Below are positions 60,009 to 64,000 of a DNA stretch of 64,000 bases, piece after piece (position 1 is the first letter of the stretch; every line of letters begins with the position of its first letter). A model generated the notes under the pieces. That model did not search any database and was not told the DNA's origin. It saw only the letters and a program-made list of their open reading frames with translations. A program made the position numbers and the translations under genes. Origin of the DNA: Sporosarcina koreensis (GTDB lineage Bacteria > Bacillota > Bacilli > Bacillales_A > Planococcaceae); contig NZ_LQYA01000047.1 of assembly GCF_001531445.1 (NCBI RefSeq), positions 38,747-102,746 on the forward strand, read 5' to 3'.

Positions 60009-61139
60009 TCATTGCAAGAAAAAATTCTCTGTATAATACGGCTGCGATTTTTCATTGAAAGCGACACCGATGCCGAGATGACTATAATCTTTTATTAAAA
60101 TATTTTCACGATGCCCTTTTGAATTCATGAGACCTTCATGAGCGAAAATACTGCTCGATTGGCCGTATGCTAAATTTTCACCCGCTCTGCGGAATTTAAT
60201 ATGATCCTCTTTCATCCGGTCGAAAGGCGACAGCCCTTGTAAATTATCATGGCTGAAATAATCATTGATTGCCATATCGAGGCTATGTTTGCGAGCCGTT
60301 TCGGCAATCGCATCATCCCATCGCAAAATGGAGCGACCGTGACGTACACGGGCGGCGTTCGTCAAATCGTAAAGCTGCAGTTCGAACCCATTGCGCAAAG
60401 ACACATCTCCGCCTGCATACATTCCGGATTTCCGCTGTTCGAGTGCTGTCGTAATGAGCTGGACGGCAGTTACCGTATCGTTTTGATGAATGTCGTAAAA
60501 CACATACATATAGACATCCCCGGATTTAAAAAGGTCCATCCCTTCATTCTCTTGAAGGACATAAATGTTCAGGCCTTTCCGGATCTCCTTCAACGGTTCG
60601 CCATACGCTTTCCGGACGTCGGCTTTCGGTGTTCCGTACTGGATGCCCGCTTTCGAAGAAATAAGATCGTCGTTCGTGTAAATGGCATTCACTTTCCAGT
60701 TTTCGTCGAATGAAATCATGACGAAGTTTTGGTAATCCTCGTGGTACGTGAACCATTCAGTTCCGTATTCATTCAATGAATGGCTTTTTGGCTCGCCAAG
60801 TTCGGCTTTCACCTGGTTTTCAGTCGCTCCGAGCTCGATATTATGAATGGACATGACAGAGTGATCAGGTTTATCCAATTTTGGCTTTGCGACTTTGTCG
60901 GGAATCAGCTGTTCTACTTCGGATGTTTTCGAAGATATATAAAGGAAAATTTTATCGGCTGTGTTGAATATGGAATCCATTGCGGAAGCAACCGGTTCTT
61001 TCTCCCATATGGCTTCTAGCTTTTCATCAATCGGATTGAGGAAGGAAAGGTCGATATATTTCGAAACTGGCTCTTCCCATAAAGGTTTTGCAAGATAAAG
61101 TGCAACTATGAAAATGATGAATAGTAAAATCCGCTTCAC
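60009..61139 (-). CDS. ylbC: CAP/SCP-domain protein with CAP-associated N-domain (YlbC-like)
   Basis: The 376-residue protein has an N-terminal membrane anchor or signal (RILLFIIFIVALYLAKPLW), a CAP-associated domain in two repeats (IELGATENQVKAELGEPKS and IQYGTPKADVRKAYGEPLK), and a CAP domain (LTNAARVRHGRSILRWDDA, HSLDMAINDYFSHDN, HRENILIKDYSHLGIGVA) with the paired histidines. Homologues are exported, function unknown; YlbC is spore-formation associated in B. subtilis. Confidence 0.85.
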   Translation of the reverse strand: MKRILLFIIFIVALYLAKPLWEEPVSKYIDLSFLNPIDEKLEAIWEKEPVASAMDSIFNTADKIFLYISSKTSEVEQLIPDKVAKPKLDKPDHSVMSIHNIELGATENQVKAELGEPKSHSLNEYGTEWFTYHEDYQNFVMISFDENWKVNAIYTNDDLISSKAGIQYGTPKADVRKAYGEPLKEIRKGLNIYVLQENEGMDLFKSGDVYMYVFYDIHQNDTVTAVQLITTALEQRKSGMYAGGDVSLRNGFELQLYDLTNAARVRHGRSILRWDDAIAETARKHSLDMAINDYFSHDNLQGLSPFDRMKEDHIKFRRAGENLAYGQSSSIFAHEGLMNSKGHRENILIKDYSHLGIGVAFNEKSQPYYTENFFLQ

Positions 61140-61267
61140 GGAAATCGCCTCCTATCTATTATTGTACCCGCTGAAGGTACGATAGATACAGTGCGACCCA
61201 TTGATAGTTTGAGTCCGGGCAGAAAGGCGGTATACTGGTAGAACAATATTGGATCGGAGCATCGCAA

Positions 61268-62146
61268 ATGAAATTGACGAAGAAAATGCAAAGTGCGCTA
61301 GTAATGGAGAAAAAAATAGGGTTGTTTAAATGCCCAATCTGTTCTGCGGAAATGGAAATGGAGGAGCATTCACGCCTCATCTGCCGGAATCTGCACTCGT
61401 TTGATTTGGCCAAAAGCGGTTATGTCAATTTGGCGCCGCAAGCCCATTCGACGAAATATGATAAATCGCTGTTCGAAGCGAGGACTGCCGTCATGGATAG
61501 CGGTTTTTTTGGACCTGTTCTTGACAATATCATCGCCCGTTTAAATACGCATTTGGATGGAATGGAACGTCCTGTTCTCTTGGATGCTGGCTGCGGCGAA
61601 GGAACCCATTTACATAAAGTTCATTCACGAATGCAACCGGGAACTGTCGGCATCGGCATTGATTTGGCGAAGGAGGGAATCGTCGCAGCTTCGAAGACGT
61701 ATCCAGGCATCGTTTGGAGTGTAGCGGATCTCGCTGCCATGCCATTTGCGGATTCGAGTATGGATGCGATCGTAAATATTTTATCACCTGCAAATTATGC
61801 GGAATTCAACCGGCTGTTGAATCCAGGAAGCATATTGGTGAAAATCGTACCGGAAACCGGGTACTTGCAGGAACTGCGGGAAGTCTTCTACGACGGTAAG
61901 CAGCAGAAAGAGGAGGCCGACCCGGTAGCGCGGTTCCGCGAACAGTTCGATGTTGTGGAGTCCGAACGGTTGACGTACTTATTTGAATTGCCTGAAGCGC
62001 TGCTCGCCCCATTGATCCGCATGACGCCGCTGACATGGAATGCGAGTGAGCAGCGAATCGGCGAGGTGCTTGCGATGGGAATGAAGGAGATTACGATTGA
62101 TTTGCGGGTGATAGCGGGTGTTCGACGGGCGGGGGAAATTGGTTGA
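61268..62146 (+). CDS. rlmA: RlmA-type 23S rRNA (guanine-N1) methyltransferase
   Basis: The 292-residue protein has an N-terminal zinc finger (FKCPICSAEM, LICRNLHSFDLAKSGYVNL), which is typical of RlmA, and a SAM domain with VLLDAGCGEGTHLHKV (about residues 100-115), GIGIDLAKEGI, and VNILSPANYAEFNRLLNPG. It would methylate G745 or G748 in helix 35 of 23S rRNA, at the tunnel; RlmA(II) activity is linked to macrolide/tylosin resistance. An ATG with CGGAG upstream is used. An array of 21-bp repeats starts at its stop codon. Confidence 0.87.
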   Translation: MKLTKKMQSALVMEKKIGLFKCPICSAEMEMEEHSRLICRNLHSFDLAKSGYVNLAPQAHSTKYDKSLFEARTAVMDSGFFGPVLDNIIARLNTHLDGMERPVLLDAGCGEGTHLHKVHSRMQPGTVGIGIDLAKEGIVAASKTYPGIVWSVADLAAMPFADSSMDAIVNILSPANYAEFNRLLNPGSILVKIVPETGYLQELREVFYDGKQQKEEADPVARFREQFDVVESERLTYLFELPEALLAPLIRMTPLTWNASEQRIGEVLAMGMKEITIDLRVIAGVRRAGEIG

Positions 62147-62228
62147 GTGGTGATAAACCTGTTTTGAGTGGTGATAACGTAGCCATGAGTGGTGATAACA
62201 TCGTCCTGAGTGGTGATAACCGGGAATT
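62145..62228 (+). repeat. 21-bp-period array C (four units)
   Basis: Four direct units of exactly 21 bp start at 62145, 62166, 62187 and 62208. The core is GAGTGGTGATAAC (13 bases; third to last base varies in the first unit), followed by eight variable bases. It overlaps the last two bases of the rlmA stop and ends 24 bp before a small gene. Confidence 0.9.
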
Positions 62229-62251
62229 TCATGGGGAAGGGGAGAGGGCAG

Positions 62252-62350
62252 ATGTTTAGTGGAATAAGCTCCGTTCCAAGCTGGTTTTATATGATGGCGT
62301 TCGTAGTTGTCATATTGCTCGTCATCTTTATTGAATGGAAAACACGATAG
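62252..62350 (+). CDS. Small membrane protein, 32 residues
   Basis: The ORF runs from ATG (62252) to TAG and encodes SSVPSWFYMMAFVVVILLVI plus the basic tail EWKTR. It has one membrane segment and a strong GGGGAGAGG site. It lies directly between array C and the pentapeptide gene, ten bases ahead of the latter. Translation signals and hydrophobicity argue that it is real. Function is unknown. Confidence 0.6.
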   Translation: MFSGISSVPSWFYMMAFVVVILLVIFIEWKTR

Positions 62351-62360
62351 GAGGGTTCGT

Positions 62361-63011
62361 ATGGGAGCGAAAAAAGACAAGCGTGTAAGACCGAAACTGT
62401 CGACGGAACATGAGTTGTTGAGGCCTTCCGATATATGGAGCCGGGACAGATTTATTGAAAAAGCAAGATTTGAAGGCGGTACAATGCCGGGAGCGGAGGG
62501 CGAGCGCCTCGTTTTCGATAATTGCGTGTTCAAGGATATGTCATTTGCGAATAGCGATTGGAGAGGTGTGGAATTCGTCGATGTTTTATTCCAAACATGC
62601 GACTTTTCGAACGTCCAAATGGAAAACGTCATGTTCCATCGTTGTGAAATCCTCAATTCAAAGTTAACGGGAGCGGATTTGGCCAATTCCAATTTGGGGC
62701 ATCTATTAATGAAGGAAAGTGACATCCGTTACGCTAACTTCAATTTTTCGGGAATGAAAGAAGTGGAGTTCGCGGGATGCAACTTGGAGGATAGCGATTT
62801 TTACGAATGCGATTTCAAGCAGGTCCGATTTGAAAAGTGCAAGCTCGACGATGCGAATTTTTCGGAAACTGATCTGGATGGCGTGGACTTATCCGACAAT
62901 ACATATGAGCGCATCGAAGTGACAGTGCCGAAAATTGCAGGATGCATCGTTTCGGCGGAGCAGGCGCTCGGATTTGCACGCGCGCTCGGTCTGACGGTGA
63001 AGGATGATTAA
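62361..63011 (+). CDS. Pentapeptide-repeat protein
   Basis: The 216-residue protein has an N-terminal lead of about 45 residues, then about 20 pentapeptide units of the A(D/N)LXX type from FDNCVFKDMSFANSDWRG to ANFSETDLDGVDLSDNTYE, which form a right-handed beta helix. Repeats are of the YjcF/McbG-like mixed kind, without clear gyrase-mimic surface signs. A short helical tail follows (EQALGFARALGL). The ATG at 62361 has GGAGGG upstream. Its role is unknown. Confidence 0.85.
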   Translation: MGAKKDKRVRPKLSTEHELLRPSDIWSRDRFIEKARFEGGTMPGAEGERLVFDNCVFKDMSFANSDWRGVEFVDVLFQTCDFSNVQMENVMFHRCEILNSKLTGADLANSNLGHLLMKESDIRYANFNFSGMKEVEFAGCNLEDSDFYECDFKQVRFEKCKLDDANFSETDLDGVDLSDNTYERIEVTVPKIAGCIVSAEQALGFARALGLTVKDD

Positions 63012-63055
63012 TGTTATACTGAAAAGACATTTGACAAAGAAAGAGTGGCCAAAGC

Positions 63056-63517
63056 ATGCTTACATTCGAACAAAAACAGCAAATCATTGAGTCATTTCCT
63101 GAACTGACGCGGAAAGAAGTGTCGATGAAACGGCTCAATTATCATTATGAGGACAGCTTGTATGACAAAACGGTCGTCGTGCAACATCTTCATCCGAACG
63201 GCAATGGATTTGTCTACGTGGAGGGGATTCCGGGCTATGAGACGGATGATCGTGGGCTTGTCAATATCCGGGAAGCGTCGGAAGAAGAATTGAAGAAGAC
63301 AATTCTCGACGCCATTCGTGCACTGTCCACTGAGGAAGAGGAAGAAGAGCCGGTCGAGGAAGTATGGGTGAATGAGCAAGGCCAAAAGCTGACGTTGCTT
63401 GAGGAAGAAGGCTTTTTCAATATTTATCACGGTTACAACCTGGAAGAAGGCTTCGGTGATTACAAGGAAGCTGCGGATTATTTGAAGGAAGAGAACTTCA
63501 AGCTTAGCAAGGGGTGA
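63056..63517 (+). CDS. Conserved-type hypothetical protein, acidic
   Basis: The 153-residue cytoplasmic protein has LTFEQKQQIIESFPELTRKEVSMKRLNYHY at the start and a long acidic stretch STEEEEEEPVEEVW in the middle, then LTLLEEEGFFNIYHGYNLEEGF. It is typical of Bacillales hypothetical genes. No motif points to a role. It lies seven bases before a small membrane gene. Confidence 0.7.
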   Translation: MLTFEQKQQIIESFPELTRKEVSMKRLNYHYEDSLYDKTVVVQHLHPNGNGFVYVEGIPGYETDDRGLVNIREASEEELKKTILDAIRALSTEEEEEEPVEEVWVNEQGQKLTLLEEEGFFNIYHGYNLEEGFGDYKEAADYLKEENFKLSKG

Positions 63518-63523
63518 CGCCAA

Positions 63524-63658
63524 ATGAAGGGGAGAACACTTGTCATCGGACTCGTCGTCTTTGTCCTGGCAGTCGTCGCAGTCATCTATTTTGCGATGAT
63601 GGCACAGTTTGATAAAGATCAAAAAGAAGACTCGATAACAACTACAATTGTGGATTAA
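63524..63658 (+). CDS. Small membrane protein, 44 residues
   Basis: The ORF has RTLVIGLVVFVLAVVAVIYF as a single membrane segment and a polar tail (MMAQFDKDQKEDSITTTIVD). AAGGGGTGA lies at the right distance before the ATG, and a strong terminator follows. It is probably cotranscribed with the upstream hypothetical gene. Confidence 0.62.
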   Translation: MKGRTLVIGLVVFVLAVVAVIYFAMMAQFDKDQKEDSITTTIVD

Positions 63659-63663
63659 AAAGA

Positions 63664-63717
63664 AAAGCTGTCGTCGCTGTAAGGGAGGAAACTCCTTTAC
63701 GTGAAGACAGCTTTTTT
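63664..63717 (+). terminator. Rho-independent terminator with inner hairpin
   Basis: AAAGCTGTC and GACAGCTTT form the outer stem, with an inner GTAAGGGAG/CTCCTTTAC stem, followed by TTTTTT. Confidence 0.85.
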
Positions 63718-63729
63718 ACTAATTGAAAA

Positions 63730-63813
63730 GATATCGATCAATTGCAAGGGGATATCGATTATTTCCCAAGGTATATCAATCATTTCCCGAGATATATGGT
63801 CATTTTGGGACTT
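63730..63813. repeat. 21-bp-period array D (four units)
   Basis: Units of exactly 21 bp start at 63730, 63751, 63772 and 63793, with core (G/T)ATATCGAT(T/C)ATTTCCC and a more diverged fourth unit. It lies between two convergent terminators rather than at a stop codon. ORFs through it on both strands are repeats translated in frame and are not considered genes. Confidence 0.75.
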
Positions 63814-63835
63814 AAGGTCCACGCGATTCAAACAA

Positions 63836-63882
63836 AAAACTGGTTGCAAAAACAGGCAAACGCTGTTTTGCAACCAGTTTTT
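63836..63882. terminator. Bidirectional terminator before the MMPL tail
   Basis: AAACTGGTTGCAAAA and TTTTGCAACCAGTTT are near-perfect arms with an additional CAG/CTG inner pair. T-runs follow on both strands. It closes the minus-strand transporter gene. Confidence 0.82.
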
Positions 63883-63889
63883 CAGAGGG

Positions 63890-64000
<111 letters not shown>

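Noticed and set aside
61979-62725. 248-residue minus-strand ORF across array C
   Set aside because: It runs antisense to rlmA and the pentapeptide gene and owes its length to the absence of stops in the 21-bp repeat on that strand.

Overview
The window looks like chromosomal DNA of a low-to-mid GC Gram-positive bacterium of the Bacillales, most like the Planococcaceae (Sporosarcina and relatives). The evidence is strong GGAGG-type ribosome binding sites, many TTG and GTG starts, teichoic-acid type lipid carrier genes, lipoproteins with short lipoboxes, and many genes with clear Bacillus counterparts (lytST, yfhO, tmrB, ylbC, yojM, yeeI, pxpABC). No rRNA, tRNA, prophage, insertion sequence or CRISPR array was seen. 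Genus-level assignment is inference.

Layout. 1-5.5 kb: a nitronate monooxygenase, then a LytS/LytR two-component pair with a CstA-type (pyruvate-like) transporter and a LytTR-style operator between them. 5.5-16 kb: DUF3888 protein, DMT exporter, two MerR regulators (one followed by a duplicate of its own ligand domain), TagO-like transferase, GNAT, a papain-like amidase, RlmI-type methylase and a LysE exporter. 16.4-21.5 kb: a UgpBACE-like glycerol-3-phosphate ABC operon carrying a HAD phosphatase. 21.5-25.5 kb: a csbB-gtcA-yfhO three-gene envelope glycosylation operon. 25.5-30.5 kb (mostly minus): SGNH esterase with a frameshifted TetR, a metallophosphoesterase, and an ABC exporter with LytTR and DUF3021. 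30.6-38.4 kb: VanW, TmrB, GrpB, an UppS paralogue, DUF817, a chemoreceptor, HAD, Nudix and an HExxH protein. 38.5-45.8 kb: a solenoid-repeat HTH protein, a type I toxin-antitoxin candidate, a run of small antibiotic-modification-like enzymes (AAC(6')-like, Nudix, nucleotidyltransferase, MccF-like), and a UPF0175/DUF3368 toxin-antitoxin pair with a broken antitoxin. 45.8-52.6 kb: VOC and DinB proteins, a toroid protein, D-Ala-D-Ala carboxypeptidase and 5-oxoprolinase pxpBCA. 52.8-64 kb: GNAT, YebC family, an FNR-like regulator with a P-type ATPase and CopZ-like chaperone, PurC-like enzyme, Cu/Zn SOD, a frameshifted alcohol dehydrogenase, YlbC-like CAP protein, RlmA-type methylase, pentapeptide protein, small membrane proteins and the tail of an MMPL transporter.

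Three observations stand out. (1) Five intergenic arrays with an exact 21-bp period but different core sequences, four of them starting at or within about 5 nt of a stop codon. (2) The P-type ATPase operon is preceded by a TTGAC-N4-GTCAA dyad centred exactly 41.5 bp upstream of the start predicted from a TATGAT box, matching the ExxSR recognition helix of the FNR-like protein encoded by the same operon. (3) A 29-residue Hol_Tox-like toxin is convergent with a predicted antisense RNA, both from extended -10 promoters and meeting at a shared hairpin. Three genes (tetR, UPF0175 antitoxin, alcohol dehydrogenase) each carry one frame disruption; real decay and sequencing error cannot be told apart here.
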